Below, piece after piece: positions 7,926 to 16,194 of a stretch of DNA of 59,240 nt. Location: positions 1 to 59,240 of the forward strand of contig CAZWTK010000012.1 in NCBI GenBank assembly GCA_964636655.1, given 5' to 3'. The notes beneath the pieces were generated by a model. That model saw only the letters and a list, made by a program, of their open reading frames with translations, did no database searches and was not told where the DNA came from. How positions within the stretch are numbered: the stretch's first letter is position 1; each line of letters begins with the position of its first letter. A program made the translations under genes and the position numbers. Source of the DNA: Fen-549 sp964636655 (GTDB taxonomy: Bacteria; Actinomycetota; Thermoleophilia; Gaiellales; Gaiellaceae).

Positions 7926-8942
7926 ATGACTCCCCTGGCCGTTTTCGGCCGGGGCTCGCGGCGGTCCGGCCGCTCGAGCCGAAGCTCGCGCGGCGCCGAG
8001 ATCCGCCTGGAGCATGTGAACAAGCGCTATCCGGGCGGCGACGGCAATGCCGTCTCGAACCTCTCGCTGACCGTCGAGGCCGGAGAGCTCTGCGTACTCG
8101 TCGGCCCATCGGGTTGCGGGAAGACGACGACGCTGAGGATGATCAACCGGCTGATCGCGCTCGACTCGGGCGAGATCAAGATCGACGGGCGCAGTACGCG
8201 CACGGCAACCGTAACCGAGCTGCGGCGAGGTATCGGCTACGTGATCCAGGAGGGCGGCCTGTTTCCGCACATGACGGTTGCCGGCAATATCGGCACCGTG
8301 CCTCGACTGCTCGGCTGGTCGCGCGCCGAGGTGAAAGAACGAGTCTCGGAGCTGCTCGAGCTGACCGGTCTCGAGCAATCTCTGGCGGAGCGCTACCCGG
8401 CGGAGCTCTCGGGCGGGCAGCGCCAGCGCGTCGGCCTGGCCCGCGCGCTGGCGGCCGATCCACCGCTACTACTCATGGACGAGCCGTTCAACGCGCTCGA
8501 CCCGGTCGTGCGCGAGCGCCTGCAGGACGAGCTGCTCCGCCTGCACCGCGAGCTGGCCAAGACGATCGTCTTCGTCACGCACGACGTAGACGAGGCGATG
8601 AAAATGGGCAACCGCATAGCGATCCTGCGTCAGGGCGGCGTGCTCGCCCAGTACGACACGCCCGACTCGATCCTGGCCCGGCCCGCAAACGAGTCCGTGC
8701 GGCAGTTCGTCGGCGAGAACCGGGCTCTGCGCCGTCTGGCGCTGCGCCGCCTCGACCAGATCGACCTCGCCCCTGCCGCGAAAGGCCAGGCCGGCCTGCC
8801 GACCGTTCCCAGCTCGGCGACGCTGCGCGAGGCCGTCTCGCTGATGATCGAGACGGGCGAAGAGGCTCTCTCGGTCGTGGACGAGAACGGCGAGGCGCGC
8901 GGATCGATCCGCTTCGACGATGCGACCAGGTTGCTGAGATGA
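7926..8942 (+). CDS. Osmoprotectant ABC transporter ATP-binding protein
   Basis: The 338-residue ATPase of a glycine betaine/choline/carnitine importer of the OpuC/OsmV type. An Arg/Ser-rich N-terminus of about 25 residues precedes the ABC domain. Visible motifs are Walker A GPSGCGKTTT, Q-loop VIQEGGLFPHMT, signature LSGGQRQR, Walker B LLLMDEP and switch THD. About 80 C-terminal residues resemble a reduced CBS-type regulatory segment, as in OpuCA and ProV, where it can sense ionic strength. It is first in an operon with two permeases and a binding lipoprotein. Its stop overlaps the next start (ATGA), implying translational coupling. Confidence 0.92.
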   Translation: MTPLAVFGRGSRRSGRSSRSSRGAEIRLEHVNKRYPGGDGNAVSNLSLTVEAGELCVLVGPSGCGKTTTLRMINRLIALDSGEIKIDGRSTRTATVTELRRGIGYVIQEGGLFPHMTVAGNIGTVPRLLGWSRAEVKERVSELLELTGLEQSLAERYPAELSGGQRQRVGLARALAADPPLLLMDEPFNALDPVVRERLQDELLRLHRELAKTIVFVTHDVDEAMKMGNRIAILRQGGVLAQYDTPDSILARPANESVRQFVGENRALRRLALRRLDQIDLAPAAKGQAGLPTVPSSATLREAVSLMIETGEEALSVVDENGEARGSIRFDDATRLLR

Positions 8943-9667
8943 TCCTCGCGGCGACCGCAAGCGGGCCGGTCATCCCAAACTACGGCGCTGGAAGCAAGTG
9001 CGTGGTCGAAAACCATACTTTTTGCCGGAGTTGGGTGAGCGCGCACTGGGGAGACACGCTGCAGCCGGCGCTCGTTCAGCATGTCGAGTTGACCGGAATA
9101 GCGGTCGGGATCGGATTCGCGATCGCCTTCACGGTCGCGCTGGTTGCCTACCGGCGCCGCTGGCTGTCAGGGCCGATCGAAGGCTTCTCGGCTCTCCTCT
9201 ACACCATCCCGAGCCTGGCTCTGTTCCAGATTCTGGTGCCCTTCACCGGCATCACCACCACGACGGTCGAGGTGGCGCTGGTCGCCTACACGCTGGTGAT
9301 GCTCTTCCCCAACATCGTGGCCGGACTGAACGCGGTGCCGGCCGACTCGCTGGAGGTGGCTCGGGCGATGGGCTTCACGCGTCGGCAAACGCTGCTACGG
9401 GTCGAGCTGCCGCTGGCGCTCCCGGCCATCGTCGCCGGCCTCAGGGTCGCCGTCGTCTCGACCGTGAGCCTGGCGACCATCGCGGCGTTCCTGCTGCCGA
9501 AGGGGCTCGGTTACCCGATCTTCCTGGCACTGAAGGAGCCCTCGCCGTTTCGCACCGAGATCTATGCCGCCGGAGCGCTCGCCGTCGCACTAGCGCTCAC
9601 GGCCGATCTCCTGCTCGTCGGGGCGAGGAGAGTCCTCGCTCCCTGGGCCAGAAGGAGTGCCGCGTGA
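8939..9667 (+). CDS. Osmoprotectant ABC transporter permease (first)
   Basis: A 242-residue inner-membrane permease of the OpuCB/OsmW family. After an N-terminal segment of about 45 residues that may lie outside the membrane, there are five or six hydrophobic helices. The EAA loop that docks on the ATPase is visible as SLEVARAMGFTRRQTLLRVE. The ATG overlaps the stop of the ATPase gene, and its own stop overlaps the GTG of the second permease. It should form a heterodimer with that partner. Confidence 0.9.
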   Translation: MILAATASGPVIPNYGAGSKCVVENHTFCRSWVSAHWGDTLQPALVQHVELTGIAVGIGFAIAFTVALVAYRRRWLSGPIEGFSALLYTIPSLALFQILVPFTGITTTTVEVALVAYTLVMLFPNIVAGLNAVPADSLEVARAMGFTRRQTLLRVELPLALPAIVAGLRVAVVSTVSLATIAAFLLPKGLGYPIFLALKEPSPFRTEIYAAGALAVALALTADLLLVGARRVLAPWARRSAA

Positions 9668-10389
9668 CGACCGCTGCCGTCACCCTGCATACCTTCGTCG
9701 ACGCCTTCCGCTTCATCGGGTCGAACCGGAGCTTGTTGCTCGACAAGGCCGCACAGCAGCTCGTGCTCGCGGGCGCCGCGCTCGGGCTCGCGATCGCCGT
9801 CGTGCTTCCGGTCGGGATACTCCTCGGCCACCTGCGCCGGGGCTCGACGCTGGCAATCGCCGGGTCGATCGCGGGCCGTGCGCTACCGGTGCTCGTGCTG
9901 ATCGCGGCCTTCCTGACAGTTTTCGGGATCGGCTTCGTCAACAACATGGTGGCACTGGCCGTGCTGGCGAGCGGGCCGATCCTCACCAACTCCTACGAAG
10001 GGGTCGCGCGCGTCGAGCCGAGCGTCGTCGATGCCGCCCGCGCCTCGGGCATGACCGGCGCCGGCATGCTCCGACAGGTCGAGCTCCCGCTAGCGATTCC
10101 CCTCCTCTCGACCGGTATCCGTATCGCCGCGGTGACGGTCGTCGCGACGGCGCCGATCGCGGCGATCGCCGGCGGAGGCGGCCTCGGCGACATCATCGTG
10201 AACCAGGCCAGCTACGGCTTCGACGGGGTGCTCGGCGCCTCGCTCTGCGCCATGGCCCTGTCGCTGCTCGCCTACGGACTGTTGACGGCTCTGGAGCGGC
10301 TGGTCACCCCGGTCGGCCTCCGCCGCTTGACGGAGCTGGAAAAGGGGAAGGGACGCCAGGAGGCCTTTCCCGAAACAGCTATCAGCTAG
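9664..10389 (+). CDS. Osmoprotectant ABC transporter permease (second)
   Basis: A 241-residue permease of the OpuCD/OsmY family, paired with the preceding one. It has about six membrane helices and an EAA loop (VDAARASGMTGAGMLRQVE). The GTG start overlaps the previous stop codon, so translation is probably coupled. Having two different permeases is usual for the OpuC/Osm class and differs from ProVWX, which has one. Confidence 0.9.
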   Translation: MTTAAVTLHTFVDAFRFIGSNRSLLLDKAAQQLVLAGAALGLAIAVVLPVGILLGHLRRGSTLAIAGSIAGRALPVLVLIAAFLTVFGIGFVNNMVALAVLASGPILTNSYEGVARVEPSVVDAARASGMTGAGMLRQVELPLAIPLLSTGIRIAAVTVVATAPIAAIAGGGGLGDIIVNQASYGFDGVLGASLCAMALSLLAYGLLTALERLVTPVGLRRLTELEKGKGRQEAFPETAIS

Positions 10390-10403
10390 ATCCAGGAGGA
10401 AAC

Positions 10404-11318
10404 ATGAGGTTCGCTCGTATGAAGACGTTCGCCGCCGGCGCCCTCGTATTGGTGGGACTTGCCGCCGGCCTCACATCCTGTGGCTCCAGTGGGTCGTCCA
10501 CCGCCGACAAGCCGACGATCGTGCTCGGCACGAAGAACTTCACCGAGGAGTACATCCTCGGCCAGCTCTACAAACAGGCGCTCGAGGCCAAGGGCTACAA
10601 GGTCTCCTACAAGGAGAACATCGGCTCGACCGAGATCGTTACCGCCGCCCTCAGAAGCGGGAAGATCAACCTCTACCCGGAGTACACGGGAGAGATCGTC
10701 CAGGACGTCTTCCAGCGCAAATCCCCCCCCGCGACCGCGGAGGCAACCTACCAGCTGGGTAAGAAGCTCGAGCAGCAGACGGGCTACACCCTGTTCAACC
10801 GCACGCCCTTCTCCGACACCAACGCCGTCGTGGTGACCAAGGCGACCGCGACCAAGTACAGGCTCAAGCAGATCCAGGATTTGAACCGAATCGCCGGTCT
10901 CAAGCTCGGCGGACTGCCCGAGTGCTCCACCCGCTTCAACTGCCTGATCGGGCTGCGCAAGGAGTACGGACTCAAGGTCAAGTTCGTACCGCTGGCGGGG
11001 ATCTCGTCCTACGCTGCGCTCGACGCCGGCACCGTGCAGACCGCGATCGGCTTCTCGACCGACCCGGTGCTGGGTCCGAACTCGAAGTACGTCGTGCTTC
11101 CCGATACCAAGCACCTGTTCGGCTTTCAGAACATCGCCCCGATCGTCTCCCAGAAGCTCGTCGACGCGTACGGCCCAAAGCTCGGCCAGACGATCAACGC
11201 CGTCAGTGCCCTGTTGACGACCCCGGCGATGATCGCCATGAACAAGGCGGTCGCCGTCGACAAGCAGCCGCCAAAGGCCGTCGCCCAGGCGTTCCTGAAG
11301 GCCAACGGACTGTCGTGA
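10404..11318 (+). CDS. Osmoprotectant ABC transporter substrate-binding lipoprotein
   Basis: A 304-residue binding protein of the OpuCC/ProX family. A lipoprotein signal ends in the lipobox LTSC, and the Ser-rich linker GSSGSS leads to the binding domain. The segment VLGTKNFTEEYILGQLY is the family hallmark, and YPEYTGEIV matches the second lobe. Aromatic residues from these loops normally cage a quaternary ammonium ligand, so betaine, choline or carnitine are the likely substrates; which one cannot be told. A strong AGGAGG ribosome binding site sits 6 bases before the ATG, giving it higher translation than the coupled permeases, as expected for a binding protein. Confidence 0.92.
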   Translation: MRFARMKTFAAGALVLVGLAAGLTSCGSSGSSTADKPTIVLGTKNFTEEYILGQLYKQALEAKGYKVSYKENIGSTEIVTAALRSGKINLYPEYTGEIVQDVFQRKSPPATAEATYQLGKKLEQQTGYTLFNRTPFSDTNAVVVTKATATKYRLKQIQDLNRIAGLKLGGLPECSTRFNCLIGLRKEYGLKVKFVPLAGISSYAALDAGTVQTAIGFSTDPVLGPNSKYVVLPDTKHLFGFQNIAPIVSQKLVDAYGPKLGQTINAVSALLTTPAMIAMNKAVAVDKQPPKAVAQAFLKANGLS

Positions 11319-11322
11319 GCGC

Positions 11323-12660
11323 GTGAGCAAGAACGTCGTCGTCGTCGGCGGAGGATCGTCCGGCGAGCACTTCGTCGGAGCGCTCAGGCGCCTCGACAAG
11401 GACGCCCGCATCACGCTCGTCGAGCGCCGCCTCGTGGGCGGCGAGTGCTCCTACTGGGCCTGCATGCCGACGAAGACGATGCTGCGAGCGCCGGAGGCGC
11501 TGAGTGCCGCCCGGCGCACGCGCGGCGCCGTGACGGCGCAGGACTGGGAGCTCGATCTGGACGCCGTCTTCGACTGGCGCGACGCGAACGCCTCCGGTCG
11601 CGACGACAAGAGGCAGCTCGAGTTCCTCGAGAGCCAGGACGCGGAGTTCCTGCGCGGCGAGGCCGAGATCGTCTCGCCCGGGCGAGTCCGGGTCGCGGAG
11701 AGCGAGCTCGACTACGACCAGCTGGTGATCGCGACCGGCTCGGAAACCGCCGTGCCACCGATTCCGGGCCTGGCCGAGACCGGCTTCTGGACGAACCACG
11801 AGGCGACCGAGACGCGCGTAGTTCCCTCGTCTCTCGTCGTCCTCGGTGGAGGCCCGGTCGGCTGCGAGCTCGCCCAGTTCTTCGCCCGCGCGGGCAGCTC
11901 GGTCACAATCGTCCAGCGCGGAGAGCGGCTGCTGCCACGGATCGACGGCGACGCGGCCGCGCTCGTAGCCGAGGCGCTGCGTAAGGACGGCGTTCGCGTG
12001 CTGACCGGAGCCGAGCTGACGGCGGTCGGGCCCGGGCGACGATTTCGGCTCGGCTCGGGTGAGACGCTCGAAGCCGAGCAGATACTCGTGGCCACGGGCA
12101 GGCGACCGATTGTGAGCGGGCTCGGCCTGGAGAAGCTTGGTCTGGAGATCGGTCGGCGCGGTATCGCGGTGAACGAGCGGATGAGGGCCGCCGACAACGT
12201 CTGGGCGATCGGCGACGTGACGGGTATCGCGCTGTTCACACATGTCGGCAAATACCAGGCGCGGATCGCGGCCGCGAACATCGCGGGCGGTTCGGCCCGT
12301 GCCGACTACCGCGCGCTACCGGCAGCGGTGTTCACCGATCCGCAGCTGGCCAGCGTCGGAACCATGAGTGGAGAAGGCCTCGTCTACTCGCGCTGGGAGC
12401 TCGAGACGACTCCGCGCGCCTACACCTATCAAGATCCCGTCGAGCCGGGCTTCATCAAGGTCGCGCTCGATCCGGTGCGGCGGGTGCTGGTGGGAGCGGT
12501 CGCGGCCGGGCCCGAGGCGAGCGACTGGCTACAACAGATGACGCTCGCCATCCGGGCGGAAGTTCCGCTCGACGTGCTGCTCGACGTGATCCCTCCCTAC
12601 CCGACCTTCTCCGAGGCCGTCTTCTACGCACTGCAGGGGCTCGAAAGACAGATCGCCTGA
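11323..12660 (+). CDS. Pyridine nucleotide-disulfide oxidoreductase, lipoamide dehydrogenase-like
   Basis: A 445-residue class I flavoprotein disulfide reductase. The N-terminus has an FAD motif (VVVVGGGSSGEHF), the redox disulfide CSYWAC in the CxxxxC arrangement, a central NAD(P) motif VLGGGPVGCELAQ and a second FAD motif VWAIGDVTG. In lipoamide dehydrogenase and glutathione reductase the C-terminus carries a catalytic His in HPT; here the matching sequence is PYPTFSE, with Tyr in that position. The active-site base is therefore changed, as in some mercuric reductase-like relatives, and true lipoamide dehydrogenase activity is doubtful. The GTG lies 4 bases after the stop of the binding lipoprotein gene, so it is probably the last gene of the osmoprotectant operon. 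Confidence 0.85.
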   Translation: MSKNVVVVGGGSSGEHFVGALRRLDKDARITLVERRLVGGECSYWACMPTKTMLRAPEALSAARRTRGAVTAQDWELDLDAVFDWRDANASGRDDKRQLEFLESQDAEFLRGEAEIVSPGRVRVAESELDYDQLVIATGSETAVPPIPGLAETGFWTNHEATETRVVPSSLVVLGGGPVGCELAQFFARAGSSVTIVQRGERLLPRIDGDAAALVAEALRKDGVRVLTGAELTAVGPGRRFRLGSGETLEAEQILVATGRRPIVSGLGLEKLGLEIGRRGIAVNERMRAADNVWAIGDVTGIALFTHVGKYQARIAAANIAGGSARADYRALPAAVFTDPQLASVGTMSGEGLVYSRWELETTPRAYTYQDPVEPGFIKVALDPVRRVLVGAVAAGPEASDWLQQMTLAIRAEVPLDVLLDVIPPYPTFSEAVFYALQGLERQIA

Positions 12661-12693
12661 GGCACGATCGCTCGAGCTCGGACACCGGGCGCC

Positions 12694-12699
12694 TAGAAT
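12694..12699 (+). promoter_or_regulatory. -10 box (TAGAAT), leaderless-type promoter
   Basis: TAGAAT stands 6 bases before the ATG of the dCMP deaminase gene; no ribosome binding site is present. Confidence 0.6.
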
Positions 12700-12705
12700 C
12701 AACCA

Positions 12706-13266
12706 ATGGCAGCGAGCGCCAACCGTCCCGAGTATCCCGAGTACTTCATGAACATCGCCATGGCGGTGCGCGAACGGGCCAACTGTCTGGGCAGCCGCGT
12801 GGGGGCGGTGCTCGTGCTGGGCCACCGCGTGATCGCGACCGGCTACAACGGCACGCCGTCGGGCATGACCAACTGCGACGAGGGCGGCTGCGATCGCTGC
12901 GCAAACCGCGAGCACTACGTGTCGGGCACGGCCTACGACATCTGCATCTGCGTTCACGCCGAGCAGAACGCGCTGCTTTCGGCCGCCCGCACCGGCCCTC
13001 CCATCGCCGGCGCCGATCTCTTCACCACCACGCGCCCCTGCTTCGGCTGTGCCAAGGAGCTGCTGCAGGCGCAGGTCAATGCCGTCTACTACCTGCACGA
13101 GTGGAGCCACCCCGACGAGCGGTTGAGGCAGGAGTACGAGCGGCTCCAGAAGCGCTTCCCCGGCGGCGTCCACCGGGTTGAGATGTTCGACCCGCGCGAG
13201 GACTGGGCGCGCGGGCGCAGCGGCGCGGCTTCACCCGACGCCGAGTCGGCGAGCACGGACACCTAG
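12706..13266 (+). CDS. Deoxycytidylate deaminase (ComEB family)
   Basis: A 186-residue zinc-dependent deaminase converting dCMP to dUMP, the route toward dTMP. The zinc site is complete: His and the catalytic Glu in HAEQNALL, and two Cys in TTRPCFGCAKEL. Upstream, GYNGTPSGMTNC matches the substrate loop of dCMP deaminases rather than tRNA or guanine deaminases. Extra cysteines (CDEGGCDRC) could bind a second zinc, as in the T4 and ComEB-type enzymes. The last 25 residues are acidic, disordered-looking and not conserved. Confidence 0.9.
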   Translation: MAASANRPEYPEYFMNIAMAVRERANCLGSRVGAVLVLGHRVIATGYNGTPSGMTNCDEGGCDRCANREHYVSGTAYDICICVHAEQNALLSAARTGPPIAGADLFTTTRPCFGCAKELLQAQVNAVYYLHEWSHPDERLRQEYERLQKRFPGGVHRVEMFDPREDWARGRSGAASPDAESASTDT

Positions 13267-13334
13267 CCGACGCTGCCGGCCGGTTCAAGGGCGCGCGCGG
13301 CTCCCGGTTCTTGTTCGCAATCTCACCGGCCGGG

Positions 13335-13362
13335 TATTCAGATCCCGTTATTCAGATCCCGT
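13335..13362 (+). repeat. Two tandem 14-bp repeats upstream of the F420-type oxidoreductase gene
   Basis: TATTCAGATCCCGT occurs twice back to back, ending 14 bases before the ATG and just ahead of the ribosome binding site. It may be an operator or simple slippage. Confidence 0.55.
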
Positions 13363-13376
13363 GTTGAGGAGGAGAG

Positions 13377-14006
13377 ATGAGGATCGGAATCGTCGGTGCG
13401 GGCAACATCGGCGGGACGTTGGCCAGGCATTTCACCCGGACCGGCCATGAGGTCGCCGTCTCGAACTCGCGCGGGCCCGAGACCCTGCAGGATCTCGTGG
13501 CGGAGCTGGGTGAGCGGGCGCGAGCGCTGACGCCGGCCGAGGCGATCGCCTTCGGTGAGATCGTCGTCGTCTCTGTTCCGTTCGGTCGCTACCGAGAGCT
13601 GCCGAGCGAAGGTGCCGAGGACAAGGTCGTGATCGACACGAACAACTACTACCCGAACCGCGACGGGCGGTTCGAGCAGCTGGACGCCGATCGGACGACC
13701 TCGAGCGAGCTGCTTCAGGAGCAGATGCAAGGCGCGCGCGTCGTCAAGGCCTTCAACGCCATCTATTGGGTCAGGCTCCGCGACCTGGGTCGGCCCAAGG
13801 GCGATCCGGAGCGAGTCGGCATTCCGATCTCGGGAGACGACGAGGAGGCCAAGCGGATCGTGGCCGAGCTGATCGACGAGATCGGCTTCGAGGCGATCGA
13901 CGCCGGAACCCTCGCCGAGGGCGGGCGCAAGCACCAGCCGGGAACACCCGTCTACACGGCCGATCTGCGCGCATCCGAACTGCGCGAGACACTGCAGGGG
14001 AGTTAG
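13377..14006 (+). CDS. F420-dependent NADP oxidoreductase-like (NADPH-binding) protein
   Basis: A 209-residue protein of the F420:NADPH oxidoreductase/NAD-binding 'NADP_Rossmann F420' family. The Rossmann motif GIVGAGNIGGTLARHF is at the extreme N-terminus, with SNSRGP after the second strand as an NADP-phosphate contact. DTNNYYPNRDG and VKAFNAIYW match the family core. True members shuttle hydride between NADPH and coenzyme F420; many bacterial relatives act on unknown substrates, so the assignment is to family only. A GAGGAGG ribosome binding site fixes the ATG. Confidence 0.82.
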   Translation: MRIGIVGAGNIGGTLARHFTRTGHEVAVSNSRGPETLQDLVAELGERARALTPAEAIAFGEIVVVSVPFGRYRELPSEGAEDKVVIDTNNYYPNRDGRFEQLDADRTTSSELLQEQMQGARVVKAFNAIYWVRLRDLGRPKGDPERVGIPISGDDEEAKRIVAELIDEIGFEAIDAGTLAEGGRKHQPGTPVYTADLRASELRETLQGS

Positions 14007-14013
14007 CGACTAC

Positions 14014-14649
14014 CTAGTCGCCGAGGATCTCGCGCACGGCCCGCGCGACCGCGAGCGCGACCGAGCGGTGGCCGTCCGCGTTCAGGTGGACGCCGTCGGC
14101 GTCGTCGTAGGCGGTGACTTCAGCGAGATCGACGAGCGGCGCGCCCACCTCGTTCGCGGCGATTCGGAAACAGCGGAGGAGATCTGCGGCCTTGGCCGAG
14201 GCGCCCGAGAAGGTGTCGGCGATGGAGCTCGTGTCGCCTATTCGCGGCAGCGCGCAGAGCAGAGCGGCGGGCGCTCCGTAGCCGGGCCCGGACTCGCTCT
14301 TGAGGACGATATTCGCCAGCGAGGCCGCGCCGCGCGCGATATCGAGCGGCGGCAACGGGTAACGGTCGCCGAGGTCGTTGGTGCCCAGGAAGATGACCAC
14401 CAGGTCGAGCGGTTGGTGCGACTGCAGGCAGGGAACGAGGTACTCGCGCCCGTTCCGGTACGGCTCGAGCGGGTTGTCGAGCACCGTCGTTCGTCCGCTC
14501 AGACCTTCCTCGATCACCCGGTATTCGGACCCGAGCTCGGCCTGCAGCACGCCCGGCCAGCGCACCTCCCAGGGGAAGCGCTCGCCCTCGCTACCGGGCA
14601 CGAATCCCCACGTATTCGAGTCGCCGTAGCAGAGGATCGTCTTCGGCAC
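14014..14649 (-). CDS. SGNH/GDSL hydrolase (esterase/lipase)
   Basis: A 211-residue alpha/beta hydrolase of the SGNH group. All signature blocks are visible: GDSNTWG with the nucleophile Ser near residue 11, an SGRTT Gly, GTNDLG with the block III Asn, and DGVHLNADGH with the catalytic Asp-His pair near the end. No signal peptide is present, so it is probably cytoplasmic. The closest general type is the arylesterase/TesA-like acyl hydrolase; the substrate is unknown. It starts with GTG, preceded by a TATCTT box 7 bases upstream, and runs convergent to the F420-type gene with a 7-base gap. Confidence 0.88.
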   Translation of the reverse strand: MPKTILCYGDSNTWGFVPGSEGERFPWEVRWPGVLQAELGSEYRVIEEGLSGRTTVLDNPLEPYRNGREYLVPCLQSHQPLDLVVIFLGTNDLGDRYPLPPLDIARGAASLANIVLKSESGPGYGAPAALLCALPRIGDTSSIADTFSGASAKAADLLRCFRIAANEVGAPLVDLAEVTAYDDADGVHLNADGHRSVALAVARAVREILGD

Positions 14650-14656
14650 GAGCGTG

Positions 14657-14662
14657 AAGATA
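14657..14662 (-). promoter_or_regulatory. -10 box (TATCTT), leaderless-type promoter
   Basis: TATCTT stands 7 bases before the GTG of the SGNH hydrolase gene. Confidence 0.5.
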
Positions 14663-14834
14663 TCGATTTCGTTGCGATCGCGCCCGCGCCAGAGCCGTAG
14701 ACGGGAGAGGAGATCGGAGGCGGAGAGAGTGGATACGTTGATGCGAACGGCGTTTTTAGTTTAGGTTTCGTGGCTGGGACGATACGGGGTGTGCTCGGGC
14801 CACGAGCGGTCCGTTGCGCCGTCCGCGGGATGAA

Positions 14835-15905
14835 ATGGCCAATCGCAGCGATACCACGCGAAGAGTCACCATCAGCGACATCGCCAAGCGCGCCGGGGTG
14901 TCGAAGGGCGCCGTCTCACTTGCCCTGAACGACCGGCCGGGGGTCTCGGACGAGACGAGGAAGCGCATTCTGGCGATCGTGAAGGAGCTCGGCTGGTCGC
15001 CGAATCGAGCCGCGCGCGCTCTCTCGGCCGCAAGGGCGGGCGCCTGTGGGCTCGTGCTCGCACGCCCGGCGAGGATGCTGGCCCTGGAACCCTTCTTCAT
15101 CGAGCTCATCTCCGGTATCGAGTCGGAGCTCTCGGAGCGCTCGATCGCGCTCACGATCCAGCTCGTCCACGATGTCGACCAGGAGATCGCCGTCTACCGT
15201 CGCTGGTGGGCCGAGCGGCGCGTGGACGGGGTCTTGATGGTCGACCTGCGTACGGACGATCCACGCGTCGGTGAGCTGCGCCGGCTCGGTCTGCCGGCGG
15301 TCGTCGTCGGAGGCCCCGTGCGGGACGATGCACTTTCGGCTGCCTGGCACGATGAGGCGCCGGTCGTGGCCGACGTCGTTCGCTACCTGGCCAAGCTCGG
15401 GCACACGAAGATCGCCAGGGTCTCGGGCTTGAGCGAGTTCGTGCACACGGCTACGCGCACGGCTGCGTTTCTCGATATCACCGGCGAGCTCGGGCTCATC
15501 GCCGAGGTCGTAGAGACCGATTTCGCGCCCGAGAGCGGCGCCCGGGCCACGCGCAAGCTCCTGTCCATGCCCGAGCCGCCGACCGCGATCGTCTACGACA
15601 GCGACCTGCTCGCGGTGACGGGCCTGGGCGTCGCTCACCAGATGGGCTTCTCGGTTCCTGAAAAAGTCTCGATCATCGCCTGGGACGACTCGTTGATGTG
15701 CGGCATCGTTCACCCGCCGCTCACCGCCGTGACCCGCGACATCCCGGCCTACGGCGCCGCCGTGACCAAGCTCCTGCTGGCCACGATCGAAGGCCTCGCG
15801 CCCGACGATCTCAAGACTCCGCGCGGCGAGCTCACTCCGCGCGGCAGCACTGGCCCCGCTCCGATGATCCACCCAGCCGCGACACACAGCGTCGAAGCCG
15901 ACTGA
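14835..15905 (+). CDS. LacI-family transcriptional regulator
   Basis: A 356-residue repressor-type regulator. The N-terminal LacI helix-turn-helix is clear (TISDIAKRAGVSKGAVSLALN), followed by the hinge region (SPNRAARALSAARA) and a periplasmic-binding-protein-like sugar-sensing core, with PAVVVGGP and a C-terminal SIIAWDDSLMCGIVHPPLTAV. The ligand is probably a sugar or glycoside, but no sugar catabolic genes are next to it, so targets are unknown; the divergent SGNH hydrolase is one candidate. The ATG was preferred over an in-frame TTG 21 bases upstream. Confidence 0.9.
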   Translation: MANRSDTTRRVTISDIAKRAGVSKGAVSLALNDRPGVSDETRKRILAIVKELGWSPNRAARALSAARAGACGLVLARPARMLALEPFFIELISGIESELSERSIALTIQLVHDVDQEIAVYRRWWAERRVDGVLMVDLRTDDPRVGELRRLGLPAVVVGGPVRDDALSAAWHDEAPVVADVVRYLAKLGHTKIARVSGLSEFVHTATRTAAFLDITGELGLIAEVVETDFAPESGARATRKLLSMPEPPTAIVYDSDLLAVTGLGVAHQMGFSVPEKVSIIAWDDSLMCGIVHPPLTAVTRDIPAYGAAVTKLLLATIEGLAPDDLKTPRGELTPRGSTGPAPMIHPAATHSVEAD

Positions 15906-16026
15906 GAACCGTCGCGACGGCGACGGCTCGAGGGAAACCGCGATTTCGCTCTAGTAAACGGGTTTTTCCAATCGTTTGCGCATATTCGAGCAAGACGGCT
16001 CGAAATCACGGCTTAACTGTTTTAGT

Positions 16027-16162
16027 ATCGACGGGCATAAGTGGCGCAGTTGAGCGCCGTACGCGTCGATGGTCAAGACGCTCGGCATGTGGGTTGGTGG
16101 CTCTCTCACTAGCCGGATAGGCACACGAGGAACGCGAGGGCCCGGCAACGCCGGGCCCTCGC
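16027..16162 (+). ncRNA. Possible structured RNA between LacI gene and 16.2 kb
   Basis: On the plus strand ATCGACG (16027-16033) pairs with CGTCGAT (16064-16070) around an inner perfect hairpin GGCGC-AGTTGA-GCGCC. A second hairpin GGCT/AGCC follows at 16099-16114, and then a 13-bp GC-rich hairpin. No open reading frame of note is present. A further dyad (TTCGAGC/GCTCGAA, 15985-16004) lies just upstream. I match it to no known riboswitch or RNA family. It could instead be the long 3' UTR of the LacI gene. Confidence 0.3.
16134..16162 (+). terminator. 13-bp perfect GC-rich hairpin, terminator-like
   Basis: GCGAGGGCCCGGC, a 3-base loop AAC, then the exact complement. No T tract follows on either strand. 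It sits between a plus-strand gene and a minus-strand gene that converge here, so it may stop both. Confidence 0.6.
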
Positions 16163-16194
16163 TGCTCGGTTCGGCGGAACTCGGTGCGATTCGC

